From assembly GCA_035041965.1 (NCBI GenBank), contig JAPYMA010000223.1:21955-85954 (forward strand): a stretch of 64,000 nt of DNA. The letters are read 5' to 3'. How positions within the stretch are numbered: the first letter of the stretch is position 1; each line of letters begins with the position of its first letter. A program made the translations under genes and the position numbers. The notes below the pieces were generated by a model. The model was not told where the DNA came from and did no database searches. It saw only the letters and a program-made list of their open reading frames with translations. Source of the stretch: Anisakis pegreffii (Eukaryota > Nematoda > Chromadorea > Rhabditida > Anisakidae). Shown piece by piece: positions 1 through 12,955 of the stretch.

Positions 1-53
1 TCATTAGATTTATCAGTCAGAATTTTGTGCGTTTGAAAAAGTCGAAATTTTAG

Positions 54-204
54 TGCTGAAGTTAGGTCACCGGAACGGATAAGGAGGGAAGAACGTTCAA
101 GTGGTGATGAACGTCGAACGACGAGGGATCGAGATAAGTCGACTGGTAGCAGTCATCATAGGGAGCGTCATCATCATCGACGTGAGCGCAGACAAGATTC
201 GTAG
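54..204 (+). CDS. Last exon of an RS/RE-rich (SR-type) protein, 5' part outside window
   Basis: After an acceptor (gaaattttag at 44-53) one frame stays open for 49 residues to TAG at 202-204. The peptide is almost entirely Arg, Glu, Ser and His: it opens AEVRSPERIRREERSSG, passes through a TTRDRDKSTG stretch, and ends in an HHRERHHHRRERRQDS tail. Such tails are typical of splicing factors and other nuclear-speckle proteins, so an RNA-processing role is inferred from composition only. The globular part lies upstream of the window, so the family cannot be named. The ATG-initiated frame at 101-292 over the same bases is less convincing because it lacks this biased composition. Confidence 0.5.
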
Positions 205-2620
205 CGAAGTGATGATATTGGTGCTTGGTTACCAATCGGATAGTGTTCGTCAGTTGATTGATTGCTTTTGTACTGAGCTGTTGTTGGAATAGGATTTGTT
301 GTTATTATGTGATTGTTGTGTTATATGATGTCAAAAGGGGATACACCACGAAAAGCTGATTAATTGTATTGAAAAGCTGACGTTCTTTGACGTTCAATGA
401 TTTGGATCATTCTGAAAAAAATCATTTCTTCAGAAGTGTACGAATTGGCACTGAATGACACGTGAAGAATGACATGTTCGGTAGATGATGTGATGATATC
501 GCATGTCATGTCGCAAAATTGAGCAAATGAAACTAATAATTAATAATAATCAAAATTAATAATCAAGAAAGAGCAATTGAAAACAAAACTGAAAGAGGAC
601 TTTACTGTTGATAGCAAAATAATTTTTGTTTTTGGATAAAGAATAGAAAAATGTTGGGAGAATTATTCGAATGATGGATGCGTTGTGGAAATAAGTATTT
701 TTTGTTGACGTATTGCGAAAAGTTACGATTTTCAGAAGGCCAAGGAGTCACTTTTTGAGAGAGTGAAACTTGCGAATGTGAGAGGCGATTTATAAAAGTG
801 TTGAGTGCTTAGTCTGAGAGAACTGATGGAGTTTTGAAGCTGAGGAGGAGTTTGATTATGAGGATTTGAACTTGATTTTGAGATTCAGATTAATACTGAA
901 AGATGAAGAGGAGGAGGAGCACTCTCAAATGGTAATAATTATCCGTTAGTGATCGTCGCAGTGCTGATGGATGGTGGGATTGAGGAGATAAACAGAATGT
1001 GAGATTATGATAATTGTTAATGTGACGGTTAATGATGTGCATGCGTATGTCACCCAATAAACGGCACTCTGAATGCATCGTCGTTATCTTTGCAAGTGAC
1101 CGTAAGCGCAGTTGTTCGCAAAAAGAAATGATGACGAAGAGAATCGGAATCAAGTTCCACATTATACGCACAAAACAATTCCAAAAAGCGGTCTTCTCAT
1201 CTTTGTGTGTATAATATTTTCATCAGTGGATAGTATTGAGTTTAGAAAAAATGACTGGCACGATGAGAGCAGAAATATTTTGATGCAGCGATATAAACAT
1301 GGACACCATGTGAGCGATTTGTAGCAGAAGTAAGTGCTACTAGTAATAATAAAATTTCGAGAAATCAAATTATCTTTGGACATGTTAAATTGAGTAAATA
1401 TGTGCAGGCTGGATAGTCACTGATAGGAATTTCGAAGCCGATTGGTCCACGCAATTGAGCTTCGAATCGAGCGAATTGCACTTTCACAAAGAATCATGAG
1501 TGCACCGCACAGCATCATCGATAACTAATCGGAAGATACTTTGAACTGTTTCATGTAACGAGTATGTCTGTCTGATCGTGTTTGTTTTTGCATCGTTACC
1601 CATTCAAACATGCGTTCTTTCAGTGGAAAATGCAATCGAAAAAAACTAAAGCAAATCATCAAAAAAAAAGAGAATGAAAAGAACGATTGGAAGAAATGAA
1701 TGTTTTGATGTATGTTAGCATCAAATTGTTGATAAAAGATATGAAGTAAATAACGAACTAAAGATTTACTGAATCATTGGACGAGCAATAAAGTGAACTG
1801 ATTGACGACGGATGAATAGGTGAATGAATTAGAAATGCACGACGATTCATTTCAAACGACTGAATACTCAATTACCGAAACCGAACAATTCAGGTGTTTT
1901 ACTATGTGACGTTGTTATTGTTAATGTTATCTTAAAACAATACGCCTTCCTATAAACTTCTTATAAGTGCGAACAGCATTCATATAACATAAGGCGTGAA
2001 TGTGGTTGTACTGCAATTAATGATTCTTGTTCTCCATAAATTATCCTAAGTTCATATTTATCGACTCAATGAGAAACAGCATTTGATCACTACCATTGTT
2101 ACATTCATAAATAATGATCTTAAACGAAGCAATCAATCAAATCTTCATTGTTCCATGGCTACTGCTAATTCAAATTTCTGTTATTGCGACTATTTTACTC
2201 ATAATAAATAACCAGTAACGATTTCAACATATGGAGTATCACTCGTCATTATGTAACTATGCAATACGATTGAAAATTGCGGTGCGAAAGACTTTATTCC
2301 AAATCGTTAAGATGATTTGAAGTTCGTGACAATGAATTAATTCAATCAGCAATAAAACGAAATGAACGAAAGTGATAACTGAATCGCCGATTGCAAACAT
2401 TCAACGCTTTATATACTACCCCTCTCAGCTGTTCGCTCACATTCATTTGTTCGAATTTATTGAAGAACAATGTTATTGCTTAACACTTCGTGGAATATTG
2501 AATTAATTATTCTTAAAATAGCAAATTATTCAATTCATCATACGAGTGTATACAGACGCTTACTAACTATCTCTATTCAATGAGTTGACCTTTTCGTCAC
2601 GACAGTGTCAGTGATCGTAG
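205..2620. other. Gene-poor stretch after the RS-protein exon
   Basis: This presumably starts with the 3' UTR of the RS-rich gene. I see only short ATG frames on both strands (for example 890-1171 minus and 1032-1214 plus). None has convincing splice partners, signal peptides or composition. The sequence is AT-rich with no recognisable repeat. Confidence 0.4.
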
Positions 2621-3061
2621 TTAATAACAATAGAAAATGAAAATGAGAATAATAAAATATAATAATATCAATAATAAGTTAATATCAGTAGTGATATCAC
2701 CATGTGTGAGTCTCGGTATCCACAAGCAATACTTCATTTCGAAATAGACTATTGTCGGTGATGTTGACGTTAATCGGATACAAATGATCGGTATTGACTG
2801 GAATCGACACTGGCAAACCATGGTTGTTATGAGTTCAATCAGTACTACATCGAAGAAGATTCCATGAACGATGGAAATGTTGTTTTGTTTATTGCGAATA
2901 TTTGAACTGAGAATGTTGCGTACTATTTCGAACATTCCCGACAAAATCAATTGCACACCATTAGGATAACGGTTACTACGGGTATGAGACAAGCATTCGA
3001 TTATTCTATTACAGCAACAGCAGCGAGAATTTTGAATTTTACCTTTATCAAAATATGACAA
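2621..3061 (-). other. Unassigned ORF with an alternative exon-like frame
   Basis: A 146-codon minus-strand frame spans this interval but has an erratic, Cys/Ile-rich composition. A second minus frame inside it looks more like coding sequence. From an acceptor (ggtttgccag) near 2814 to a donor (ACATG|gtgata) near 2700 it reads through SIPVNTDHLYPINVNITD and then a LLVDTETHT segment, with an N-glycosylation sequon (NIT). A TATA-like TTTTATAAAA lies at about 3075. I do not recognise a family and cannot connect other exons, so this may be part of a secreted-protein gene or chance. Confidence 0.2.
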
Positions 3062-3311
3062 CAGCTGGCTGCTTTTATAAAATTGTGCCCTGATGATGAG
3101 ATCATTACTGAATCGGGAGTGGGATCTTTAGGCTTCGTTTGCGCACATATTTGGTGATCAAAGCTACTTCAGTTCGTTGAGTATACGAATACAGCGGATG
3201 TTCATCCATCAGAAGAGCAATCATTTGAGTTGTCAACCAATAACTTTCAGCTATCGAGATGCACCTGAGTTACTAAATACATCACTGAGCGCTTCCGCTT
3301 CCATTTCACTG

Positions 3312-4406
3312 CTAATTGTAAGCTCTACACAATTTATCTCTGTGCTGATCTATCAGCTCATTACCAAAGGTCATTAGTAACTTGTTTTTCAAATAGGCTA
3401 CATCCTTAAGCTTGTTCACGTCAGCAACATGCGATCTCGTTAAACAATCTAACTCAGAAGATTGTTCAGATCCCAAAACGCGTCTCGATACATAATGCTC
3501 AGTTCTACAGAAATGCGCAAATTTCCAAAGGTATATCATCCACGTAAGTGATCGCATTACATTGCCTCACTGTGTACACTGTATCTCACAGTTGATCGAT
3601 TAGGAATATCTGGAGTATCACTTTCATACTTGATGTATTCTTAGGTTTGTTTAGCAACACACGACGCTTCCTTCACACAATCGGATCCAGAAGATTCTCC
3701 GTTGTCGGAACTTCTTGTGTGTTCTCGATGAAGAATGTTCAGTTCCACGAAATTACTGAAAGTTCTAAAAATAAGGCAATAATGTACGCATGATTTCATG
3801 ACACTATTGGATGAACTAGAGCCGATTTCATCTGAAAACCACACATATTTAGAAGCCATATTGCTTACTATTTGCTCCAAAGATAACAAGTTATCTCGTC
3901 GCTATCCTAATTTCAGCACTAAATTTTTCATCAGTTAAGCTGTGCTGCTGAGGACCATTAATCCTTCCCGGGTTTCCTTCATATCATCATTTGACAAGGA
4001 ACATCTCACAATCAGCTATCAGCCTGTTGTAGCGAAGAAAGTGAATTCTTGAAAACAGTTGAATGAGTGTTTTTGTTATTCTCTCTATTCCAATTGTTCA
4101 CATAGTATACAAGTAATAATCTCAATTAAGAGCTCTATATGCACAATAAGTGAAACTTCAAATTCATCAATGAAAAAACTGAATTGAATTTATTTGCGCT
4201 CAGTTGTCAAAAAACATCGTAGTCATACTTAAGGAGTCATTTGGAATGAATTTGACTTCGTATGCGTTCCGCCTATTAGTGATGAAAGAATTTGGGCAGT
4301 CGTTTACTTTAGATTTGGAAGAGGTATATTTGATGAGGTGAATTTCTTTAATTGACTCATCCAAACTTGAAATGATCCTCAACCAAGTTCGTTTTGACAG
4401 TCCCAT
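3312..4406 (-). other. Exon-like minus-strand ORFs with a ~100-bp internal duplication
   Basis: Three minus-strand open frames (3312-3557, 3641-3889, 4200-4406) sit in a row. The first two share a diverged direct duplication: both contain GAACTGA(A/G)CATT followed by ATCGAGA and a similar ~90-bp continuation, at about 3400-3510 and 3660-3750. Possible acceptors precede both copies (ggttttcag and tttctgtag). The homologous reading frame is closed by a stop in the 3.4-kb copy, so the pair cannot both encode the same peptide. Function unknown; an old duplicated exon or a degraded repeat are both possible. Confidence 0.2.
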
Positions 4407-7057
4407 CGATGGCTACGTCCTTCCTATTGTGGACATTTTCTTATCATTTATAGCATTGCGATATAGCATTATCGCTGGCACTTTACTATTGCTCGATTAG
4501 TTTGAAAAATAAATTCTATTGATCTGAGTCATCTCGATATTGTTTTCGGCAGAATTATCACTCTGACATTTTATTCTATTCCAAACCGCCATTCGTTACT
4601 GAATGCAGTCATCATTTCTGCTCAGTCTCTCGAATCTTATCATTTGATTGAGGTATTCGGATAGTTTCACTGAAAATCATTTGTATTTTTAGCTGTAACG
4701 TGATATTTGAATGGTAATTTGTGGACAGCCACTGAACGTATGTAAATCATTTTCGAGAACTCGTATGTTTTGATAATTTTAATCTGTATAATTCTCACTT
4801 CATTCTTTCACACATTTGAACTCGAATCTTCAAATTAATAACGGTTTTTCTCGATGATTTCTTAAGGAAATTATCGCCAAAACTTGGGAAATTATGAAAA
4901 GTGTCAATATAATGCACATCAGACAATTGTCACTCATCGCTCTTATCAAACTAATCCAGATTGCGAGTCTGCAAAGGTAATGTTCAGATAGGGAGAGAAG
5001 ATTTTGCATTGATCATTTGGAAACGTTGCTTAGGTCATACGGCCATTCCACTTGATTTAGCTCATATAAAGTAAACAAACTGCTTAATGAAAACAGAGAT
5101 TTTGCTGATGCATTCATTGTATAATTAAGTGAATTCAACTGAAATAATTTCAACAATATGGATGAATGATTGAGTTTGATATATCGAGTACGACTCTATA
5201 GGATATGGTGCATAGACTTCTTTTGATTGAATCCTTCGATGACCGTTACTGATGAACACTGAATGCCTGTCTATCTACAGTTTCATTTGCGTGACATGAG
5301 GATAATGTGATGAAAAAATTCGCGATTCTGATTTTAATCTCAGTTTTTTGAATCAAATTAATCCGACGTAATGAATTTTTTAAATGGATTTATCGCTAAT
5401 CACCATAATATTCGAGTTGAATGCAAACGAGCAGATAGGCAAGAGCCGTGTATGGCGTCAATACGATAGTATTTCATAACCGCATCGAATTTGCTATCAT
5501 TTGAGCATCTTCATTTCAGTATTTTATCCACTGATGATTTGCTGATTCCAGTCTAACAGATCGCCTCCCTGAATCGTACATTTCACTAAACGGAATTCGC
5601 TTCAAAATTTCTCTCGCTGTGATCACCTCACTCATCCACGCAACTGCAATTATAATCGCTCGTTATACGTCAAGGAAGAGACTTCTTTTCAATAATATTC
5701 ACATCGAATGAGATTATTCAGTTGAATTTAATTGAACGAGATTATTCAATAAAGCATCAATGAAATTGTCGAAATGCAATGTGATAAGCAAGCTGCTGAA
5801 AAGAAACTCAATAAACACTCAAATGCACAGTATTAAAATTCAATGTCTGTTTAACATGGAAATTTTGAGACAAATTTCTGGCTGAAATTAGAATGACTGA
5901 TCATTTTACATTTAAAGTAAGTGTAATTGACGAATTTGAAAAGAATATTTTGTTTATTGAATAAACTGAAACAAAAATTTTTCGCTTATCGTTTATTTTA
6001 TCGCCGAGAAATGTTCGTGATAATTCGCGAATGAACTGGTACATCAGAGTGAATCTAAAATTTAAAAAAAATAGAACTTCGACATTTTTTTCGAAAATTT
6101 TCATGAGAATATAACAAATCTCATTATCGGACTTCATTGCATAGATTTTCTCGAAATGTATAGCGCATTTTTGACGAAAAAGAATGTGTGTGAAGGGGAT
6201 AGTCATTCATCCGCAACAATTGCAACAACAATAGTGACAATGACAAAAATTTCTTGATTCATGAAAAGTTCCAACAAGTCAGTTCACTCATGTGATGTTG
6301 AGCGAACATTTAGAATTTTAATTTGAAAACATCGAATGACGACCAAATAAAACCGGCTTGAAAATTGAAATTCAAAAGAAGCAAAAACAAAAAAGAATGA
6401 AACAAGGAACTGAGCTCAAAAAAATTTGTGGAGAGGTACGGTGCGTGAACGAGTTTCACTAATAATTCGCAGTTGATTTCATCGTGATCAAGAGGCGAAG
6501 TGAAACAACGACAAACTTGAAAACAATATGACTAAAAATTTTGACTTCCAATCAAAATTTGCACTCTATAGTCAATAATATTTATCGGTAATTCAATCAA
6601 CTACACGTATTTTCTTATATTCATTTAATTCATGTAAACAGTTGCATTCATCAAATTGTGTGTGCATTTATCGTTCCGAATTGATGAAAGTTAAGTCTTG
6701 GGAGGTTTTCGAGTAACGTTTTGTAATTAAACTGATGTTGACTAAAAGTTATTTCGCGCAATTATTTCATGCTTATTGGAACTTATATTCCGACAGATTG
6801 CATCAATGAGAATAACGATTGTGACTAATGAATGAATGATCTAATCCGTATTTTGTCAATATTCTCAAATGTGACAATCACGTTTGATTATCTGCATTTG
6901 ACGATACACTTTGCTCATTCAGAGAGTATGCACGACTTTGAGTTGTGCGTTCCGCGAATCCAAATGAATTCATTCGCTTATCAAAACGAAAAGTGAATGA
7001 AAAGTGCACGCCCTTAAGCTTGCTAAATTCTGAGTGCATGCATTAATCAGGCGTTTT
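4407..7057. other. No gene recognised
   Basis: AT-rich sequence with many stops on both strands. The longest frame (5901-6206 minus) is Phe/Ile/Lys-rich without splice or domain evidence. I see no repeat structure. Confidence 0.4.
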
Positions 7058-7345
7058 TGTAGCGATCAGGTGATTAAAAATTTCTGTTTTGTACCCCAGT
7101 GAAAAGACACTTTCATATGATTTCATCAATTTTATATTATGTATCATGAGATTCATCCTATTACGTATAATGAGATTTGTCCTAATACAACATGCTGCAA
7201 ATATATACGTACCTTTATTCGTTTCTTTATTCGTGAAAATTAAAATAGGATGAATCTCATTATATATAACACAAAATTGATGAAATGATATGAATTCCTT
7301 CGAACTGGTAACAAAACAAAAATTTTTAATCACCTCATGTCTACA
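7058..7345. mobile_element. Non-autonomous inverted-repeat element (MITE-like), 288 bp
   Basis: The left side (tgtagcgatcaggtgatt onwards) and the reverse complement of the right side (tgtagacatgaggtgatt onwards) match over roughly 105 bp each. Both arms contain ATTAAAAATTT(C/T)TGTTTTGT, ATTTCATCAATTTT and GAGATTCATCCTATT. About 75 bp of unique sequence lies between them. It encodes nothing. The 101-codon frame across it is a by-product of the arms. The structure fits a MITE. I could not see a convincing target-site duplication. Confidence 0.6.
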
Positions 7346-7692
7346 CATTTGAGGTTTCCATCATCACAGATGTTCTGATTTCCGAATATTAACAAGAGTC
7401 GGTGTTATAGTATTACTACAGAAGATGATCACATTTACTGCGATTTTTCTGTTTCATAAATGCAGTCAACATCAAATAAACTTTACACGTGAGTGAATGA
7501 ACCTTACCTAAACCTGAGATTTTCTTGACGATGAGTTATGGGTCTACGAAACACGGCAATCGATCATAAATGAAACTGATTGTGCCTTTCCCACCGAATA
7601 AAACTGATTATAAGCAATTCAAATCTTTTCCCACGAACAGTAATGAATACTATTCAGTGGAAATCGCAAGACAGATTCGATTCCAAATTTAT

Positions 7693-7910
7693 TTATTCAG
7701 CAATTACAACACCTCATCACGAATTTATGCCTCTCTGTTATCATCAACACCAATAATATCACATTCTTCCTTCCTCGGCATCCTTCTTTTTGCGCAGCTA
7801 ACAATAATAGCATCGGGAATCACTTGCCTTCATAAAATTCTAATTTCGATTACTGATTTGGTGAGCATAGAGGTTACGGGCTACTCTCCCATACTGCTAC
7901 TCAAAATGAA
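7693..7910 (+). repeat. Dispersed repeat RF1, copy 1
   Basis: This segment contains TTATGCCTCTCTGTTAT, ATCACATTCTTCCTTCCT, GCAGCTAACAATAATAGC and a tail GGGCTACTCTCCCATA. The same order of blocks recurs at 49935-50235 (reverse), 11695-11855 (reverse), 13655-13835 (reverse, tail only), and in the two transposase introns near 15650 and 20250. A 138-codon ORF (7570-7986) runs through the repeat. Because the related copies are not open in a common frame, I treat it as non-coding. Confidence 0.55.
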
Positions 7911-8010
7911 CTGTTGCAGTGAAATTTACAATCTGATATTCTGTCACATACAGTGCACAACTGAACCAATCAACCGCTTAACATAAGACATGCAAAACTA
8001 TAATTGTAAT

Positions 8011-8500
8011 GATAATTATAATCATTCGACCACTGCAACGCAATTTGATAACACACGACTCCGAGTTGATCTTAAAAAGTTGAAATATTGATAATATTTA
8101 CATAACAGCGATCCGGACAACATGACAAGTGATACATTGCATGATAACAACACTCACTGAATATAAGTTCGCTTCTCAATCCTCCATCCTCTAAATCACT
8201 CTATGATGACCTTTCAGTTCAATTATCCTCTACACAAGATGAACCAACAGCTCAGTAAGTGGCATATTTACAGTTAGGCCATAAAATAACAATTTGAAAA
8301 CATCTACAATGGTGGTCTCGATATAACGATTCACGGTTTCCACAGTCAAAAGTTTATTTTCAAAACAAAATATACAAATCACTGGAAACACAAATTAGAC
8401 GATGCATTCGTTTCCCATCCAATTAAATCGCTGAGAGAAACAGTGCGCATAGAAACAATACTTTAGTATGATCATAATGAGGAAGAAGTACCTTATTCTC
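8011..8500. other. No gene recognised
   Basis: AT-rich sequence with no ORF of note, between the RF1 copy and the candidate membrane-protein ORF. Confidence 0.35.
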
Positions 8501-8573
8501 ATAAATATTGCTTGTGATTATTAAATTGCTATAAGTACAACATATCATCAAAACAATATTAAAAAATTCAACA

Positions 8574-8840
8574 TTATAAACAGTTTGAAATTGTGTTGTT
8601 GTTGGACAAGTCACAGAATGAGAATAAATGATAACAGATGAAATCGTGCAGTTGGTGAAAGATACCCAAGGCAACACAGCAAAACACCATTTGGGAGATC
8701 TTCGAAAAGATTGGGAAGAACAAAATGAAAACAAAATTTGAAAATATCTGATAAAGGAAGAAAGCCAAATAGAATAGCCAAAGCGCAGCGCGACCAACAA
8801 TGTTCGAACGTCGAATACCCCCGGTCTTTGCTTGACTCAA
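8574..8840 (-). CDS. Possible small membrane protein or first exon, unknown family
   Basis: An ATG-initiated 88-codon frame starts with a basic MSQAKTGGIRRSNIVGR segment. Two or three strongly hydrophobic stretches follow (around residues 19-50 and 55-72). It starts about 350 bp downstream of the ATG14-type gene on the same strand, a spacing compatible with a nematode operon. The coding end is uncertain: an alternative frame (8423-8800) overlaps and splicing may occur inside. I do not recognise the family. Confidence 0.22.
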   Translation of the reverse strand: MSQAKTGGIRRSNIVGRAALWLFYLAFFLYQIFSNFVFILFFPIFSKISQMVFCCVALGIFHQLHDFICYHLFSFCDLSNNNTISNCL

Positions 8841-9188
8841 CAGGAAGTGAGTGACCTAATCAACTGGTATTATTAAAATTATTATTGAAAGTGGTCTAAT
8901 GTATTATCAAATAAAGTGATGTTTCATTGCGTAAAAACACGAAATCCTGCTAATTGCTCAAAATATAATAATCATAATAAAAATAACCTCCAAATGAACG
9001 GTAATAATCACATATATACGCACATATCAATTAATACAAAAAATGGTATTAATAAAATCTTCTTCAAATCGTTCCAGCAAAATGATATACAAATGAACGA
9101 TATAGAAATATACCAATGAATGATATAAAATCTCAACGATAAAAAATACCAACAGCAATCCATATCACATTTTCCTCGCGCACAACAT

Positions 9189-12100
9189 CTAAACAAAACT
9201 TTTCAGGGTTTCTATATCCAAATTAGGAACTAGGCACCATCCATCATCCTGAAACAAATCCCATCAATGACATTCAATTTAGTGCATTGTAATCTGATAC
9301 TTCTAACTGGTGATATTTTCTTATTATTATTATCACTACCACCATCATAATATAATGCTCAACTTCTTCATTCGATAAAACTTTTAATGAAACCAAACTG
9401 ACCTCTTGAAGGGGTTTTTGAATTTTCACTAAATCCTCCTCAATTGCTTCCCTCAACTTGTGCGGCATTATACAAGGATACGATACCTACAAACAATATA
9501 CAATCCCTTCAATACATCAGTCGATGGATGAATGGATCATGTTTTGAGATTTGATGAAATAAAAATGAATCACGATCACTAACTCATTATATCACATAAT
9601 ATATAGTCGTCATCTTATCGCACTTACAACGAATGATCAAAAATTCAATAATAAATAAATGAAGAAGCCGAATGAAATGAATGAATGAAAAAACAAAAAA
9701 CTAATAAAAAAACCATTTTGTAATCATTCGATGAATCAATATGCTGATAAAGAGCCATTAAATTCACAAATGGACGTTTCGGATCAATATTAGACGGGTG
9801 AATTCCTTGAATGAGACACAACCAAACGACCGATAGCCTCAATTTTGCGATGACAACATTGAAAGAATCATGTTGTGTCATTTTATCCATTAATAACAGC
9901 TCATTTATCGATACCTTAAACCCTCATTGAATATATTTCACATCGAAATCATTATGACAGCTCATTTTGATTAATAATATTTCATATAAGATTGCAAAAT
10001 GATAATTCCCTCCTCTTGTTAATTCAATACAATGAATATCTAATGTCGACGTCTCTGCGCCTTTCACTAAATGAAAGCGAATGCAGATGAAATTCAGAAA
10101 GGACCGACAGCTTGCAAAACTATGCAATATCCTTACCGTTAAATTGTAAAACAATATGTCCAATTAGGATGAGCTGAACAAACAAAAACCCTTTCAAATC
10201 AAAAATACAATACAACATGAATAACTAAATAAAAACAACAAAGACACTAGCTATAAGATAACAAATCAAAATAATCAAACTGAATAAAAATCAAAGGGAT
10301 ATATTAAACGAATTCACAAATCCAATCAATGACTTATACTAACCCGAGCTGGCAATAACGCATCGAAAATGAATTGCAAAACATTTATTAGTTGTATCGT
10401 ATAAGTGAGTGCCGTCATCGCCGAATGGAATGCGATCGAATTCGTCGAATTGACGCTTGGTTCCTTCAGATAGGACTTGGAACCGCCCGTATTGAAATAT
10501 CGTAACAGCAAACGTTTCAAGCCAGATTTACAACAATCATTCAGACAGTGGTCATTTATCTGAAAACATCATCTATCATTAAGTAGATTTGCTAAGAAAA
10601 ACTAGAAATTGATGACATGTGACAAGTACGTCAGGGAAGAGAACTACTAAAAAGAAGAATCTAATGTTGGGAAGATGCTAAAATTTGATGTAAAGTAGCA
10701 ATTATTCGCGATTATTGGAAGAGAAAATTTTGTTATGGCTATTAGTACGTGATGGGAAAAGCAACCAAAATGAAGTGAACAAGGAGATTATCACTGGTAC
10801 TTATACTATAGTACATGACTATATGTGATCCATCCATTCATTGAGTTGTATCTATGACTTTATAACTATTATTGTATATCATCAGTGATAAGTAAACAAC
10901 AATTAAATCAAGCTGATAAACACAACAGATAATAACCCTACTGAATAGTGGATAGTTGGCTTGGAGGAGTCTTCGACGGCTGGTGTCACAAGAATTTTGC
11001 CATCCTTAGAACTACGTCTAAAACGAGTCATATCACCATGAAGTTATACATGATTAATTATATAATCATGAAGTTATGTAATTAAGTTATAAAATTATAA
11101 TCAGTTATATTATCATGAAGTTATATTAAACAAAGTACGATAACTGCTTACGACGCATCGACGATCTGTTCCGGAATACGTCGTCTTCGATAGTCATCAT
11201 TATTACTGAACAAATCACTCTGCTGTTGCCGTTGTAGGTTACTGATATTGCAAACACATTCGCTGCATTTGCACAGTCGTTGTGATAACCGATACACATC
11301 TTTCATCAACTCCAACGTCATTTCACGTTGTCGTTTTATCAACTGAATCACTGATCGAAATCAGTCTACGATTGTAATCTTTCCAATCGTTTATAATTTC
11401 AATTAACATTCATTCAACTAAACTCTTCTGTGCAATTGTGCATCAAAAATTCATAAACAAATGCCAGTGAAAATTTTATAAACCACACAAAAACAATTAT
11501 TTACACGAACAAATTGATGAATATCAATGTTAGATATAAATCTATCAAACAAAACCAACATTACTTCTACATTACCGAATTTACTAACAGAGGAGTTAGT
11601 AGAAATAATGAACGTGATAATAATAACAGTAATGATAACGATAGTTAAAATAATAATAATGGGAATAATAAATATGGGGAAGTGGACAATATAATAGACT
11701 AGCTTTACACCTATATGCTCGCCAAATCAATAATTTAAGTTAGAATTTCATGGAGACGGATGATTCTCTACGCGGATGTCATCAGCTGCGCGTAAAGGAT
11801 GCCAATGAAGGGAAAATGTGATATTGGTGATAACAGAGATGTGAAAAATTGTAAATGAACACACATATGAATAAAAAATAAAGAAGAAATAGTTGAGTAA
11901 AATGTAAAATGGGTACAGAAATAAAGATAGTTAAGAAATAGTTGAGTAAAATGGAAGAATGAAGAGACTACCTTTATTGTGAATTGTTCCAACTCCATTC
12001 TGCTCGCAGATGACTTTCTGACCAGCACTTCCTCATGATGATGACACAAACTCTGTGAGATGATTGATTCGTTATTATTACTATCACTAATATATCAAAC

Positions 12101-12955
12101 AACATACCCACACCACACCACTGACGATAAATAAATCAGAGTAGGTGAACAGTATGTTTTGTGAATAGAACAAATTATAAAATGACGGGGAAAAATAACA
12201 ACAACCATTTTCATACCTGCAAATGATTTGTATTCTTTCTTGAACGCATAAATTTATGGTCAATTTTTTCTAACATTTTCTTTTTCTCAGCAATACTATT
12301 CCGTTTATTCTCGATCGCAAATTTCAGATTCAATATCGACCCTCTTATTGTCACTAAAGAAGTTTCCATACTGGTCTGAAAACATTTCGCATATAAATAT
12401 CTACAAACCTCATTATTCATATCATACATTTATAAGTTATTCACCCATAAGTCTTACATAAGCAAATGAAAATTGTAATTGAACAGTATGAAAAGGAACA
12501 AACGATTTCAAATGCAACAATGCCAAAAACTGACCTCATCACGAAGTATTTGTTCGATATCATGCGCAATTTCATCTCGTTCGCGCAACAGCTCATTTTG
12601 TTTAGATCTTTTTCGATGAAAATCCACTGGAAAATGGCCTGATTTAGGGATGAAACAATTTCGAACCCAACGGACTGTCTCTTTGCAGATTTCTGTGAAT
12701 ACAAATGGAACAATAAAAACAGAATGGAAAAAAAAGGAACGGAAAGTAACCTCTTGTTGACGCACAACAACTGCATAAGCAAGCAGCTTTTCGTCGACAT
12801 ACCGCACAAGTGTATTTGACGTTATCTCTGAAATAAAATTTCTCGCTGGCTACTACTCCTTTCGCATCAACTTTTATACCATTTGGGAGAAATTCAACAG
12901 AAGATTTAGAAATGTTGTTCAACAAACGACCTGATTTGTGGTATGATTCGAACAA
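9189..12955 (-). CDS. ATG14: ATG14/Barkor-type autophagy protein (PI3K complex I subunit), 12 exons, 503 aa
   Basis: Family role: ATG14 joins Vps34, Vps15 and Beclin 1 to direct PI3P synthesis at autophagosome formation sites (EPG-8 in C. elegans). Exons, minus strand: 12955-12751, 12692-12535, 12375-12217, 12052-11972, 11342-11152, 11017-10942, 10559-10344, 10173-10137, 10066-10031, 9922-9714, 9486-9403, 9248-9189. The phases close exactly to 503 aa; human ATG14 is 492. What I see: an N-terminal Cys cluster, CAVCRRKAACLCSCC (residues 50-64), like the CxxC...RRR...CxxC of ATG14. Coiled-coil segments follow at roughly residues 80-210. Then come AMTALTYTIQLINVLQFIFD (compare the AALCYATQLVNIL region) and VVIAKLRLSVVWLCLIQG with DPKRPFVNLM. 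The protein ends DGWCLVPNLDIETLKSFV. UVRAG/Vps38 is the main alternative; the Cys cluster favours ATG14. The start Met and exons 8-10 are the least certain parts. An RF1 repeat copy sits in intron 4. Confidence 0.82.
11695..11855 (-). repeat. Dispersed repeat RF1, copy 2 (in ATG14 intron 4)
   Basis: Reading the minus strand, it shows CTCTGTTATCACCAATATCA, CATTGGCATCCTTTACGCGC and a GATTTGGCGAGCATATAGG tail, in the same order as the copy at 49935-50235. It is shorter and more diverged than copies 1 and 6. It lies wholly inside the intron between exons 4 and 5 of the ATG14-type gene. Confidence 0.5.

Noticed and set aside
7043..7348. 101-aa minus-strand ORF
   Set aside because: It spans the MITE-like inverted repeat exactly; the arms generate the frame.
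7570..7986. 138-aa ORF with hydrophobic segments, first read as a membrane protein
   Set aside because: It coincides with the RF1 repeat; similar sequence at 50017-50349 and in transposase introns is open only by chance and in unrelated contexts.
12441..12809. 122-aa minus ORF overlapping ATG14 exons 1-2
   Set aside because: It reads through an intron; the alternative frame with the Cys cluster and a coiled-coil exon fits the family and the splice phases.
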